From NCBI GenBank assembly GCA_963798855.1, contig CAWCUU010000001.1:682001-746000 (forward strand): 64,000 nt of DNA, in the 5' to 3' direction. The translations under genes were made by a program, and so were the position numbers. This document shows, piece by piece, positions 34,772-43,240 of the stretch. This DNA is from CAWCUU01 sp963798855 (lineage in GTDB: Bacteria; Gemmatimonadota; Gemmatimonadetes; Longimicrobiales; RSA9). The notes beneath the pieces are model-generated. The model did not search any database and had not been told where the DNA came from. It saw nothing but the letters and a program-made list of their open reading frames with translations. Position 1 is the stretch's first letter, and every line of letters starts with the position of its first letter.

Positions 34772-36391
34772 GTGGCGATCAAGGGCAGTCTGAAGGAAGC
34801 GAGCCTCGCGGACGTGTTCCAGCTGCTCGCGCTCGGCGGCAAGACGGGGTGCCTGTCGGTCACCGACCGCTCCAACTTCGGCCAGATCTACTTCGATGCA
34901 GGTCGCATCACGTACGCGCGGATCGTGAACCGCCGCGATCGGCTCGGAGACATGCTGCTGCACAGCGGCCTGATCAGCCATCAGCAGCTGCAGCAGGTGC
35001 TCGACCGGCAGGCACAGGAGCCGGAGAAACGCCTGGGTGAGCTGCTCGTCGAGGCGGGCGCGATCGAGCGTGGCGTGCTACGGCGGCACATGGCGGTGCA
35101 GATAGAGGAGGCCATCTACCACCTCTTCACATGGTCGCGGGGCAGCTTCTTCTTCGAGGCGGACAAGCGGCCGGACGAGGGCGAGACCCTGCTCTCGCTG
35201 AACGCGCAGAACCTCCTCCTCGAGGGTGCACGCCGTGTGGACGAGTGGAGCCTCGTCGAGAAGAAGATCCCATCCTTCGAGATGGTCTTTGCGCTCGACC
35301 CCGAGCGCGCGGAGTCCGCCGAGGTCGAGCTGACGGAGGATCAGCGGCAGGTCGTCGCGCTGCTCGATGGACGCCGCTCCCTTCAGCAGATCCTCGAGTC
35401 GACGCCGCTCGGCGAGTTCGAAATCGGAAAGGCGGTCTACGGGCTGCTGCAGGCCGGCATCGCCCATCCGACGGGACAGCGCGAGCCATCGCCCCAGACC
35501 CGTGTCCGCCACTCCGAGGTCATCGAGCACCGTAACCTCGGCATTGCCTTCTATCGCACCGGGCTGCACGCCGACGCACGCCGCGAGTTCGACCGCGTGC
35601 TCAAGTTGGATGCGGATGATGAGGCGGCCCGCTTCCATTTGGCGCTGCTCGCGCTGCACGAGGGTCGACCGCTCGACGCGGTGCGCCGCCTGCGCGACCT
35701 GTTGAACGCGCTCGGCGGCGGCCGGCCGGAGGCGTTCCACGCCATGGCCGTCGGCCTCGCGCGCCTCGGCCATCATGAAGAGGCGCTGCTGGCGCTGCGC
35801 AGGGCAGAGGCGGATGGGACGGCCACCCCGGTGGTGCTGCTGAGCGCCTACATCGAGCTCGGCCGGCGCGATCCGGAAGCCGCGGAGGCGGCGCTCGCGC
35901 GCTTACGCGAGAGGCCCGGAAGCCGGACCCCGGGTCCCGGCTACTACCACGCCCTGGCGCTGGCGCACGCGCTGCGGCGTGATCTTCCGATGGCGAGGAC
36001 CGCTCTGGCGCAGGGGCTGCGCGAGCACCCGGATTCCGCACCTCTGCTTTGCCTCGCCGGCGCGGTCGCCGAGCGCGAGGGCGAGCTGGAGGAGGCGGCG
36101 CGCCACTACCGTCAGGCCGCGGAGGAGGACCCCACGCTGCCGCAGCCGCACAAGAACCTGGGCGACGTCGCCTATCGACGCGGCCACCACGAGGAGGCGT
36201 TCGAGCACTTCAGACGCGCCGTCGGGCTCGCCTCCTCGCTGGGCGACGACGTGTACCTGAAGCTCGGCAACATCCACTTCAAGCGCCGTGAGCGGGCCGA
36301 TGCCCTCCGCTGCTGGAGCCGCGCGCTCGAGCTGAACCCCGAGAACGACGTCGCCCGAAAAAACCTGGAGGTGGCCTCACATGCCGGCTGA
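34772..36391 (+). CDS. PATAN/DUF4388-TPR protein
   Basis: The 539-aa protein has an N-terminal PATAN domain (VAIKGSLKEASLADVFQLLA onward), helices like MshEN (LGDMLLHSGLISHQQLQQVL), a winged-helix-like part (RRSLQQILESTPLGEFEIGKAVY, about 192-220), and a long TPR array (about 245-539). It is a larger paralogue of the protein at 29551. GTG start at 34772, 1 bp after the frame-restored stop of the DnaA-like gene; in-frame upstream starts would run antisense-like sequence. PATAN-TPR proteins probably act as adaptors between receivers or GTPases and their effectors. Overlaps the second cheW by 11 bp. Confidence 0.82.
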   Translation: MAIKGSLKEASLADVFQLLALGGKTGCLSVTDRSNFGQIYFDAGRITYARIVNRRDRLGDMLLHSGLISHQQLQQVLDRQAQEPEKRLGELLVEAGAIERGVLRRHMAVQIEEAIYHLFTWSRGSFFFEADKRPDEGETLLSLNAQNLLLEGARRVDEWSLVEKKIPSFEMVFALDPERAESAEVELTEDQRQVVALLDGRRSLQQILESTPLGEFEIGKAVYGLLQAGIAHPTGQREPSPQTRVRHSEVIEHRNLGIAFYRTGLHADARREFDRVLKLDADDEAARFHLALLALHEGRPLDAVRRLRDLLNALGGGRPEAFHAMAVGLARLGHHEEALLALRRAEADGTATPVVLLSAYIELGRRDPEAAEAALARLRERPGSRTPGPGYYHALALAHALRRDLPMARTALAQGLREHPDSAPLLCLAGAVAEREGELEEAARHYRQAAEEDPTLPQPHKNLGDVAYRRGHHEEAFEHFRRAVGLASSLGDDVYLKLGNIHFKRRERADALRCWSRALELNPENDVARKNLEVASHAG

Positions 36392-36848
36392 TCCGGTCGA
36401 GCGGCGCCTCATCCTGTTCGCGGTGGGCGACGTCGAGTGCGCCATCGATGTCGAAGCGGTGGGCGAGGTGCTGCCGTTCCGGCTGGCTCCCGATGTTGAC
36501 CCGACGCCGGCGTTTGCGGACGGTCTGATCGCGGCCCGGCACGGCACGCTGCCCTTTCTCGACCTCCGCCTCCGGCTCGGTGTTGGCACCGGCGAGGTCC
36601 GGCCGCGGCCACGCGTCATCCGCCTCGGCCACGACGAGCCGGTCGGGTTGCTGGTCGACGACGTTGCCGACGTCGTCGACGTGCCCGTGAGTCGTATCAG
36701 TCGGCCGCCGGATCTGCTGCGTAGATTCGGCGCTTCCCACGTCGAGGCCCTCGCCACGCTCGAGGATGGGAAGCTCGTCCTGATCCTGCGGATCGACTCC
36801 CTCGCGGGTGGTGCCGGGAGCGCGGCGAGCAGTCCGGCGGCGCCGTGA
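36381..36848 (+). CDS. second CheW-like adaptor
   Basis: A 155-aa single CheW domain: RRLILFAVGDVECAIDVEAVGE, FADGLIAARHGTLPFLDLRLRL, VIRLGHDEPVGLLVDDVADV and LATLEDGKLVLILRIDSL. It is well diverged from the CheW at 23511. It overlaps the PATAN-TPR gene by 11 bp and the next gene by 4 bp (GTGA). Closing the cluster with a second CheW suggests that the PATAN/MglA part is physically attached to the chemosensory array. Confidence 0.82.
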   Translation: MPADPVERRLILFAVGDVECAIDVEAVGEVLPFRLAPDVDPTPAFADGLIAARHGTLPFLDLRLRLGVGTGEVRPRPRVIRLGHDEPVGLLVDDVADVVDVPVSRISRPPDLLRRFGASHVEALATLEDGKLVLILRIDSLAGGAGSAASSPAAP

Positions 36849-37843
36849 CGCCGCTGCTCCTGTCCGCGCTGCTCGCGTTCGCCGCACCGACCGCGCAGGC
36901 GGCGGCCCACACGGGGCCGGAGACGGGGCGGGGAAGCATCACGGTCGCAGGCCCGCCAGCCGTCGAAATACGATTCTGGAACGGGCAGCAGAAGCTCGCG
37001 GCGCAGCTCGCCGAGGCGGCCGGTCGCTTCTCCCGCTATCCGGGGCTACCCGTGCAGGCGGGCGCGGACACCGTAGCCCCGATCGTCGTCTTCCTTGCTC
37101 CCGACCCTGCGCGCTTCGACTCCCTGACCGGCGGCGTCGTCCCTGAGTGGGCCGGCGGCGTCGCGGTTCCGGCTCGCCGTTGGATCGTGCTGCCCGCGTA
37201 TGCTTCCGAGCGCGGCCTGATCCAGAGCCTCGCCGCGACGCTCCGGCACGAGCTGGCCCACGTGCTTCTGCACCGCTATCTCGGGGATGTGCCGGTCCCG
37301 CGCTGGTTCGACGAGGGGTATGCGCAGATCGCGGCAGGCGAATGGGACATTGCCTCCGCCTGGCAGGTGCGTCTCGCGTTCGCGCTGCGCCGCGCGCCGC
37401 CCCTCGATTCGCTGGACCTGGGCTTCCCCTCCGAGGCCGGACCGGCGCGCCTCGCCTATCTGCTGTCGGCGACCGCCGTCGAGTACCTGCTGCACTCCAG
37501 CGGCGAGGGCGGCCTGAGCGCGTTCCTGCGACGCTGGCGCGACGGCGGGGACATGGAGCGTGCGCTGCGCGCCACGTACGGTCTCACGCAGGGGCAGTTC
37601 GAGGAGGATTGGAGGCGCTTCGTGCGGCGCCGCTACGGCTGGGCGTACTTCCTGTCGCAGGCGGTGGTCTTCTGGCTCTTCGCTTCGCTATTGCTGGTCG
37701 CGCTCTGGCTGCGGCGGCGACGGCTCTACCGGCGCCGCATTGAAGGGCTGCGCGCGAGCGAGACGCCGGATCAGCCGGCGTTCTGGCTGGAGGGCGAGCA
37801 GGGCGGGGAAGGGCGCGTGCCGGATACGGAGGAGCCGGGGTGA
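36845..37843 (+). CDS. membrane metallopeptidase-like protein (peptidase MA-like)
   Basis: A 332-aa protein with an N-terminal signal peptide (LLLSALLAFAAPTAQAAA) and the zinc signature HELAHVLLHR, followed by WFDEGYAQ, which supplies the third ligand as in gluzincins of the peptidase MA type. One C-terminal TM helix (about 270-292) is followed by a basic and acidic tail on the cytoplasmic side. The GTG at 36845 overlaps the second cheW. It is an odd companion to chemosensory genes; it may process envelope proteins. Catalysis is expected but substrate is unknown. Confidence 0.8.
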   Translation: MTPLLLSALLAFAAPTAQAAAHTGPETGRGSITVAGPPAVEIRFWNGQQKLAAQLAEAAGRFSRYPGLPVQAGADTVAPIVVFLAPDPARFDSLTGGVVPEWAGGVAVPARRWIVLPAYASERGLIQSLAATLRHELAHVLLHRYLGDVPVPRWFDEGYAQIAAGEWDIASAWQVRLAFALRRAPPLDSLDLGFPSEAGPARLAYLLSATAVEYLLHSSGEGGLSAFLRRWRDGGDMERALRATYGLTQGQFEEDWRRFVRRRYGWAYFLSQAVVFWLFASLLLVALWLRRRRLYRRRIEGLRASETPDQPAFWLEGEQGGEGRVPDTEEPG

Positions 37844-38008
37844 GTGCGCGGCCGCGGACCTCGGGCTTGGACGGCCTCTACCGCCTTCATTCCCGTATCT
37901 CCTTCCGCTGCTCCGCGTGGGGATCGGCATCGCGCAGCGGCGCTTGACGCCCGGCGCCATGCCCGCGAGCTTTGCCGCACAATGCCGAGAACATCCAGGA
38001 GCGCCCCG

Positions 38009-38179
38009 GTGCGCCAGCCTTCCCTGCGGTTCAGCCGTATCAACTGGATCCTGATCGCGGCCGGAATCGCGTCCATCGCCATCGGCTTCAAGCTCGTCGC
38101 GGCCGGATCGACCGTGCTGGCCCCTCTGCTCCTCGTCCTCGGGTACGTCGTGCTCATCCCGCTCGGCATCATCCTCTGA
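38009..38179 (+). CDS. small two-helix membrane protein
   Basis: A 56-aa protein with two membrane helices, INWILIAAGIASIAIGFKLV and STVLAPLLLVLGYVVLIPLG, joined by a short loop. It resembles the DUF3098-type small membrane proteins. The GTG at 38009 has AGGAG 7 nt upstream; an ATG at 37982 would add 9 residues without a ribosome site. It is the last gene before a GC hairpin and the tRNA gene. Confidence 0.6.
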   Translation: MRQPSLRFSRINWILIAAGIASIAIGFKLVAAGSTVLAPLLLVLGYVVLIPLGIIL

Positions 38180-38184
38180 GGTGT

Positions 38185-38210
38185 GCGGCGCCCCCTCTCG
38201 CGGGCGCCGC
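38185..38210 (+). terminator. GC hairpin after the chemosensory gene run
   Basis: A 9-bp stem GCGGCGCCC/GGGCGCCGC with an 8-nt loop begins 6 bp after the stop at 38179. There is no T-run, so it may be a weak or Rho-assisted end. Confidence 0.4.
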
Positions 38211-38258
38211 GGATCGAGTGGCGGGATGGTCGAGCTCGTTCGATCGTCAGACCCGTGC

Positions 38259-38332
38259 GGGCGCGTAGCTCAGCTGGTGAGAGCGTTCCCCTTACAAGGG
38301 AGAGGTCGCAGGTTCGAGCCCTGCCGCGCCCA
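38259..38332 (+). tRNA. tRNA-Val (anticodon UAC)
   Basis: The 74-nt sequence folds into a full cloverleaf: 7-bp acceptor stem GGGCGCG/CGCGCCC, D arm GCTC/GAGC, anticodon loop CTTACAA with TAC at the centre, a 5-nt variable loop, and a TTCGAGC T-loop. The discriminator is A; CCA is not encoded. No integrase or att-like repeat follows. Confidence 0.95.
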
Positions 38333-38362
38333 TGCTCCGTGCAGAGAGTTGAGAAAGCGAAT

Positions 38363-38402
38363 GGCCCGCCGTAGCGCCGGCTCGTGCCGGCTCCGGCGGG
38401 CC
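38363..38402. repeat. long interrupted inverted repeat
   Basis: GGCCCGCCG (38363-) pairs with CGGCGGGCC (ending 38402), with an inner GCCGGC/GCCGGC stem around TCGT. There is no T-run. It sits between tRNA-Val and a possible minus-strand small gene and could terminate transcription from either side. Confidence 0.45.
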
Positions 38403-38422
38403 GTAGCTCGGAGCGGCCGGCA

Positions 38423-38545
38423 TCAGGCGGCCGTGGTACCGGCCGTCGTTTGCCGTGGGCGTCCCGCGCCCAGCGCGGCGAAGCCGAAGATCGCGACCAG
38501 CACCCCGACGATCCAATCGTTCCAGGCGTTTCCGAGGGCTTGCAA
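38423..38545 (-). CDS. possible 40-aa single-helix membrane peptide
   Basis: The minus strand reads a TTG-started frame with NAWNDWIVGVLVAIFGFAALG, one convincing hydrophobic helix, ending in TTAGTTAA. A GGAGAGG lies about 12 nt upstream, a long spacing. The peptide resembles short tryptophan-containing membrane proteins, but it may be a remnant of a larger gene. The plus strand here has no convincing frame, which is the main reason for listing it. Confidence 0.3.
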   Translation of the reverse strand: MQALGNAWNDWIVGVLVAIFGFAALGAGRPRQTTAGTTAA

Positions 38546-38566
38546 CCGTCGTTCCGGCCTCTCCTG

Positions 38567-39859
38567 ATGTCTGCAGGCTCCCCGCGTTCGACCGCACCCC
38601 TCGAGGATCCCTACGCCGCGCTGCGTTACCGGGACTTCCGCCGCTTCGTGCTCGGGAACTTCCTCGCCAGCATGGGCGTGCAGATGCAGACCGTCGCCGT
38701 CGGCTGGGACCTGTACGAGCGGACCGGCTCCGCCCTGGCGCTCGGCGGCGTCGGTCTCGCGCAGATCCTGCCGATCTTCGTCTTCACGCTGCCCGCCGGC
38801 GAGGCCGTGGATCGACTCGAGCGGAAGCAGGTGCTCGTGGCAGCGCAGGCGGTCATGGCCGCCAGCTCCGTCGGGCTCGCCCTCGTCTCCGCGTCCCACG
38901 CCGCCGTGGCCATCGTCTACGTGCTGTTGTTCGTGAACGGGATCGGTCGCGCCTTCCACGGACCTGCCAAGGACGCGCTCCAGCCGCAGCTGCTGCCGCT
39001 CGATCTGCTGGCCAACGGCGCGACGTGGAGGAGCGGAGCCTTTCAGCTCGCCGCCGTCAGCGGACCCGCGCTCGGCGGACTTGTGATCGCCGCTTCGCAC
39101 AGCGCCGTGCCGGCCTATTTCCTGGACGCCGCTGCCGCGCTCACCTTCGCGCTGCTGATCCGGCCGGTCTCGCCCCGGCCGTTCCGCCGCGCGACGGGAG
39201 CATCGCCGCTGGAAACGCTCGTAGCCGGAGCGCGCTTCGTCTGGAGGACGCGGATCCTGCTCGCGATCATCACGCTCGACATGTTCGCGGTGCTGCTCGG
39301 CGGGGCCACGATGCTGCTGCCCGTCTTCGCCAAGGATATCCTGCGCGTCGGTCCTTCGGGTCTCGGCTGGATGCTCTCCGCGCCCGCCGCCGGCGCCCTG
39401 ATCACCGCGCTGGTGCTGGCGCACCAGCCACCGCTCCGCCGCGCCGGACCCTCCCTGCTCTGGGCCGTCACCGGCTTCGGAGTCGCGACCATCGTCTTCG
39501 GTCTCTCCCGCTCGTTTCCGCTGTCTCTCCTCATGCTCGCGCTGCTCGGCGGCTTCGACATGGTGAGCGTCGTCGTTCGCAGCACGCTCCTGCAGGTGCT
39601 GACTCCGGACGACCTGCGAGGCCGAGTCGGCGCGATCAACAGCCTCTTCATCGGCACATCCAACGAGCTCGGCGGATTCGAGTCCGGCACCACCGCGGCG
39701 CTGTTCGGACCCGTCGTCTCCGTCGTAGCGGGCGGGATCGGCAGCGTCGTGGTCGTCGCCCTCGTCGCCTGGATCTGGCCGGAGGTCAGAGGCTTCGGCG
39801 CGCTCCGTCCGCCCCCGGAGACGGGCCCGGCTGAAACGCAGGAGCCGCTCGCTCCGTAG
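38567..39859 (+). CDS. MFS transporter of the enterobactin-exporter (EntS-like) type
   Basis: The 430-aa protein has about 12 TM helices with the MFS_3 pattern: NFLASMGVQMQTVAVGWDLY, LPAGEAVDRLERKQVLV, NGIGRAFHGPAKDAL, and the C-terminal SVVVRSTLLQVLTPDDLRGRV and NSLFIGTSNELGGFESG. The ATG at 38567 is a better fit than upstream in-frame starts, which add a polar, low-quality leader. Members of this group export siderophores or other small molecules, but no siderophore genes are nearby, so the substrate is open. Confidence 0.85.
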   Translation: MSAGSPRSTAPLEDPYAALRYRDFRRFVLGNFLASMGVQMQTVAVGWDLYERTGSALALGGVGLAQILPIFVFTLPAGEAVDRLERKQVLVAAQAVMAASSVGLALVSASHAAVAIVYVLLFVNGIGRAFHGPAKDALQPQLLPLDLLANGATWRSGAFQLAAVSGPALGGLVIAASHSAVPAYFLDAAAALTFALLIRPVSPRPFRRATGASPLETLVAGARFVWRTRILLAIITLDMFAVLLGGATMLLPVFAKDILRVGPSGLGWMLSAPAAGALITALVLAHQPPLRRAGPSLLWAVTGFGVATIVFGLSRSFPLSLLMLALLGGFDMVSVVVRSTLLQVLTPDDLRGRVGAINSLFIGTSNELGGFESGTTAALFGPVVSVVAGGIGSVVVVALVAWIWPEVRGFGALRPPPETGPAETQEPLAP

Positions 39860-39906
39860 GGATGTCGGCCCGGGATACGAACCCCTTTTTCGGCGCGAGT
39901 ACGACC

Positions 39907-40183
39907 ATGGAATTCATGATCCCGATCGTGATGTTCATTCTGCATCGCCGGCGTCGCCGTGCTCCGGCCCATCACCAAGCCGCTCGGTCGGTATCTCGAA
40001 TCGCTGGCCCGGGAGAGGGCGGGGAGCGGAGAGCGGGGGCTGCGCGATCGCGACCTCGAGCGGGTGACCGAGCTGCTGGACCGGCTGAACACGCGCATCG
40101 ACATGCTCGAGGATCGCATGCAATTCGCGGAGCGCCTGGCGGAGGGCTCGCGTCGCGGCACGGTCGCGCGCCTCGCGGAGTAG
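39907..40183 (+). pseudogene. PspB-like membrane coiled-coil protein, frameshifted
   Basis: An ATG at 39907 starts MEFMIPIVMF, a hydrophobic helix; a second frame continues CIAGVAVLRPITKPLGRYLE and a coiled coil (VTELLDRLNTRIDMLEDRM) to a stop at 40181-40183. Dropping one T in CATTC at 39936-39940 joins them into one 91-aa protein with an N-terminal helix and cytoplasmic coiled coil, the layout of PspB. Neither half alone makes a sensible protein. Whether the T is a real mutation or a sequencing error cannot be told here. Confidence 0.55.
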
Positions 40184-40257
40184 CGGGCGCCGCCGGCGTC
40201 ATCCGTTTCGCTCCCGCTGGATCCCCGGCGCCGCTCCGTGGTATGACTCTGGCAACC

Positions 40258-40291
40258 GCCCGCTCCGGTGTTGGCCGGGGCGGGCCTTTTT
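40258..40291 (+). terminator. rho-independent terminator
   Basis: An 11-bp stem (40258-40268 with 40275-40285, one G-T pair) is followed by CTTTTTC. It lies between the PspB-like gene and the S41 protease gene. Confidence 0.8.
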
Positions 40292-40372
40292 CATACCTTG
40301 GCACAGCGGCACTTCCGTGCAGGCCCCGCCCCGCGGGGGTCACCCCGCTCACATTGCGGTATTCCGGAGACG

Positions 40373-41956
40373 ATGCAGATGCGTAGAGAGTGGAAGCTGG
40401 CTCTGATCCCGCTGGCAATGGTGCCGATCACCGTCGGCGGCTTCCTGATCGGGGGACGTCACAGCGGTAACGGCTCGAGCCTCTTCGACGAGGTGATGGC
40501 GCGGGTCTCCCAGGACGCGGTGGAGGCGCCGACGCAGGACGAGCTCTACCAGCGGGCGGCGCGCGGGCTGGTGGAGAAGCTAGGCGATCCCTACGCCGAC
40601 CTGTACTCGCCGGAGCAGCTGGCGGAGTTCCAGCGCCAGTCGTTGGGCAACGCCTACGGCGGCATCGGCATGCAGATCGAGGATCAGCAGGGGAACGTCA
40701 CGGTCACGAAGATCTTCCCGAACACGCCGGCGGAGACGGGAGGGGTCCGGCCGGGCGACCGCATCGTCGGCGTGGGCGAACACGACGTGAGCGGCTGGAA
40801 GCTGAAGGAGGTCTCCGACAGTCTCATCGGCAAGCCGGGCACGCAGGTCGGCGTGGTGTTCAGCCGCTCGGGCGTCGCGGATCCGATCCGCACGACGTTC
40901 ACGCGCGCGATCGTGCACGTGCCGGCGGTGCCCTTCGCTCTCGTGCTGCAGGATGGGATCGGATACCTGCCCCTGCAGCGCTTCAACGACACCTCGGCCG
41001 AGGAGCTGGCGAAGGCGATCACCGAGCTGAAGGGGCGCGGGGCTCGCTCGTTCATCCTCGACCTGCGCGGGGATCCGGGCGGCAGCCTGGACCAGGCGCT
41101 GCGGATCGGCGATCTGCTGCTCGCGCCCGGCAAGGAGATCGCGAGCGTCCGTTACCGCAGCCAGCCGACCGACACGTATCAGTCGGAGCGGGAGCCGCTG
41201 CTGCCGGACGCGCCGCTGGTCGTTCTCGCGGACGGTTATACGGCCTCCGCATTGGAGATCGTCACGGGCGCGCTGCAGGATCACGACCGCGCGCTGGTAG
41301 TCGGCACTCCGACCTTCGGCAAGGGTCTGGTGCAGACGGTCTTCCGACTGCAGCAGGGGTGGGCGCTCAAGCTCACGACCGGCAAATGGTATACGCCCTC
41401 CGGCCGCTCCATCCAGAAGGAGGGCCACGGGCTGCACACCGATGACCCGGACGCGCAGCCGGAGGACGAGGAGCCGGATACGGCCTCGGGGCCGAGGCCC
41501 GAGTTCCGTTCCGACAACGGGCGGATCATCTACGGCGGCGGCGGGATCACTCCGGACGTGCGCATTGAGACGGACACGATGACGATGCCGGAGCAGGCGC
41601 TGATGAAGGCGTTCGCGCCGCGCTCGCAGGACGCCTATGTCGCGCTCTACGACCTGGCGCTGCAGCTGAAGGACTCGGTCCGTTCGGACTTCCAGGTCAC
41701 GCCCGCGATGCGCGACGCGTACTTCGGCCGACTCGTCGCGAAGGGCGTTGAGATCGATCGCACCGCCTTCGATGCGGCGGGCAGGTTGGTGGATCGGATG
41801 ATCGAGCAGCGCGTCTCGGCGATCGCGTTCGGCGACTCCGCGGCCTTCCGCCGCAACGCGCCGTACGACGCGCAGCTGAAGAAGGCGCTCGAGTATCTGC
41901 AGCGGGGCCGCACCCAGACGCAGCTGTTCGCCCTCGCAGCGAAGCAGGGCGAGTAG
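40373..41956 (+). CDS. S41 family C-terminal processing protease
   Basis: The 527-aa protein has an N-terminal signal anchor (ALIPLAMVPITVGGFLIGG), a PDZ domain (about 95-175, NAYGGIGMQIEDQQGNVTV, PAETGGVRPGDRIVGV) and an S41 peptidase core with nucleophile serine in DGYTASALEIVTGAL and lysine in PTFGKGLVQT. A C-terminal helical region of about 110 residues extends past the usual CtpA length. The ATG at 40373 has GGAGA 4 nt upstream. It likely trims periplasmic proteins. corA follows after 22 bp. Confidence 0.9.
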   Translation: MQMRREWKLALIPLAMVPITVGGFLIGGRHSGNGSSLFDEVMARVSQDAVEAPTQDELYQRAARGLVEKLGDPYADLYSPEQLAEFQRQSLGNAYGGIGMQIEDQQGNVTVTKIFPNTPAETGGVRPGDRIVGVGEHDVSGWKLKEVSDSLIGKPGTQVGVVFSRSGVADPIRTTFTRAIVHVPAVPFALVLQDGIGYLPLQRFNDTSAEELAKAITELKGRGARSFILDLRGDPGGSLDQALRIGDLLLAPGKEIASVRYRSQPTDTYQSEREPLLPDAPLVVLADGYTASALEIVTGALQDHDRALVVGTPTFGKGLVQTVFRLQQGWALKLTTGKWYTPSGRSIQKEGHGLHTDDPDAQPEDEEPDTASGPRPEFRSDNGRIIYGGGGITPDVRIETDTMTMPEQALMKAFAPRSQDAYVALYDLALQLKDSVRSDFQVTPAMRDAYFGRLVAKGVEIDRTAFDAAGRLVDRMIEQRVSAIAFGDSAAFRRNAPYDAQLKKALEYLQRGRTQTQLFALAAKQGE

Positions 41957-41978
41957 CCCTCCAGCGCGCGAGCGAAGC

Positions 41979-43097
41979 ATGCGACGACGCCTGCGACGAC
42001 GCGCGCTGCGCCTGCTGTCTCTGCCCTTCCTGCCGCTGCAGCCGCGGCGGAAGGCGCGTCCGAAGGTCGGGCTCCCGCCGGGCACCCTGGTCTACACGGG
42101 GCCCGAGCGGGAGCAGCCGGTCCGCATCCAGGCCATGTCGTTCGATGCCGGCGAGTGTGTCGAGCACGGCGACGTCGACCCCGCGGCCATTGCTTCCCTG
42201 CGCCGCCCTGGCCGCGTCACGTGGATCAACGTCGAGGGTGTCCACGACACCACCGTCATCGAGGCGGTCGGCGGGGTGTTCGGCATCGACTCGCTGGTCC
42301 TCGAGGACATCGTCCGGCTCGGTCAGCGGCCGAAGCTCGACGGCTACGAGGGCTACCTCTTCATCGTGCTCCGCATGTTCGTCTACGAGGCCGAGCAGGA
42401 GCACGTGCGTCACGAGCAGCTCAGCCTGATCCTCGGTCACGACTACGTCATCACCTTCCAGGAGATGAGCGGCGACGTGCTGGACGTGGTCCGTCAGCGG
42501 CTGCGCGACGGCAAGGGTCGTATTCGCTCGTGGGGCGCCGACTATCTCGCCTACGCCATCCTCGACATCATCGTCGACAACTACTTCGTCGTCCTCGAGC
42601 AGCTCAGCGAGAGGATCGACGAGATCGAGGAGGTCGTCACGCAGGTCGACGGGCGAGAGGTCGTCGCGGCGATCCACCGGCTCAAGCGCGAGAACCTGTT
42701 CCTGCGCCGATCCACCTGGCCGCTGCGCGAGTTGGTGAGCGGACTGGCGCGCTCCGAGCACGACATCGTCGACGAGCGGCTGCGCCCCTTCCTCCGCGAC
42801 CTTCACGATCACACGATCGAGATCGTCGATACCATCGAGACGCTGCGCGACATGCTCGCCGGCATGCTCGACGTCTACCTCTCGAGCGTGAGCAACCGGA
42901 TGAACCAGGTGATGAAGGTGCTGACCATCATCACCACACTGTTCGTGCCGCTCACCTTCATTGCCGGCATCTACGGCATGAACTTCACCTACATGCCGGA
43001 GCTGCACGAGCGCTGGGCCTATCCGGCGGTGCTGGCGCTGATGGCCATCCTGCTCGTCGGGATGCTCGCCATCTTCCGCCGCAAGGACTGGTTCTAG
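41979..43097 (+). CDS. corA: CorA-type magnesium/cobalt channel
   Basis: The 372-aa protein has a long cytoplasmic funnel domain, WINVEGVHDTTVIEAVGGVFG and QRPKLDGYEGYLFIVLRM, followed by two C-terminal TM helices. The selectivity motif YGMNF sits between them (FIAGIYGMNFTYMPEL). The basic N-terminus (MRRRLRRRALRLL) is longer than in E. coli CorA. It forms pentameric channels for divalent cations. The start is 22 bp after the protease gene, so they may be co-transcribed. Motifs leave no doubt about the family. Confidence 0.94.
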   Translation: MRRRLRRRALRLLSLPFLPLQPRRKARPKVGLPPGTLVYTGPEREQPVRIQAMSFDAGECVEHGDVDPAAIASLRRPGRVTWINVEGVHDTTVIEAVGGVFGIDSLVLEDIVRLGQRPKLDGYEGYLFIVLRMFVYEAEQEHVRHEQLSLILGHDYVITFQEMSGDVLDVVRQRLRDGKGRIRSWGADYLAYAILDIIVDNYFVVLEQLSERIDEIEEVVTQVDGREVVAAIHRLKRENLFLRRSTWPLRELVSGLARSEHDIVDERLRPFLRDLHDHTIEIVDTIETLRDMLAGMLDVYLSSVSNRMNQVMKVLTIITTLFVPLTFIAGIYGMNFTYMPELHERWAYPAVLALMAILLVGMLAIFRRKDWF

Positions 43098-43102
43098 CGC
43101 CG

Positions 43103-43240
43103 ATGCGCGGGCCGTCGTGGGCGAAGCTCCTCGTCCTCTCCACTCTCGTCGCGCTCTTCGATTACGCGACGAACGAGCCGATCACCGACGGCACCGCCAA
43201 CCTCGCCTATCTGCTCTCCGCGCTCGCGCCTTCGCGGTAG
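43103..43240 (+). CDS. possible 45-aa small protein after corA
   Basis: The ATG at 43103 is 5 bp after the corA stop and opens a 45-aa frame (WAKLLVLSTLVALFDYATNE, then LAYLLSALAPSR) with a short hydrophobic stretch. It overlaps the 3' end of the opposite-strand amidohydrolase gene by 34 bp. No ribosome site is clear and no family is recognised; the closeness to corA is the main argument. Confidence 0.3.
   Translation: MRGPSWAKLLVLSTLVALFDYATNEPITDGTANLAYLLSALAPSR

Noticed and set aside
38259..39859. Genomic island inserted at tRNA-Val.
   Set aside because: No integrase, no direct repeat of the tRNA 3' end, and base composition matches the surroundings.
42155..43240. A 361-codon frame within corA and beyond.
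   Set aside because: It is out of frame with corA, whose GMN motif and helices are unmistakable; only its last 45 codons were kept as a possible small gene.
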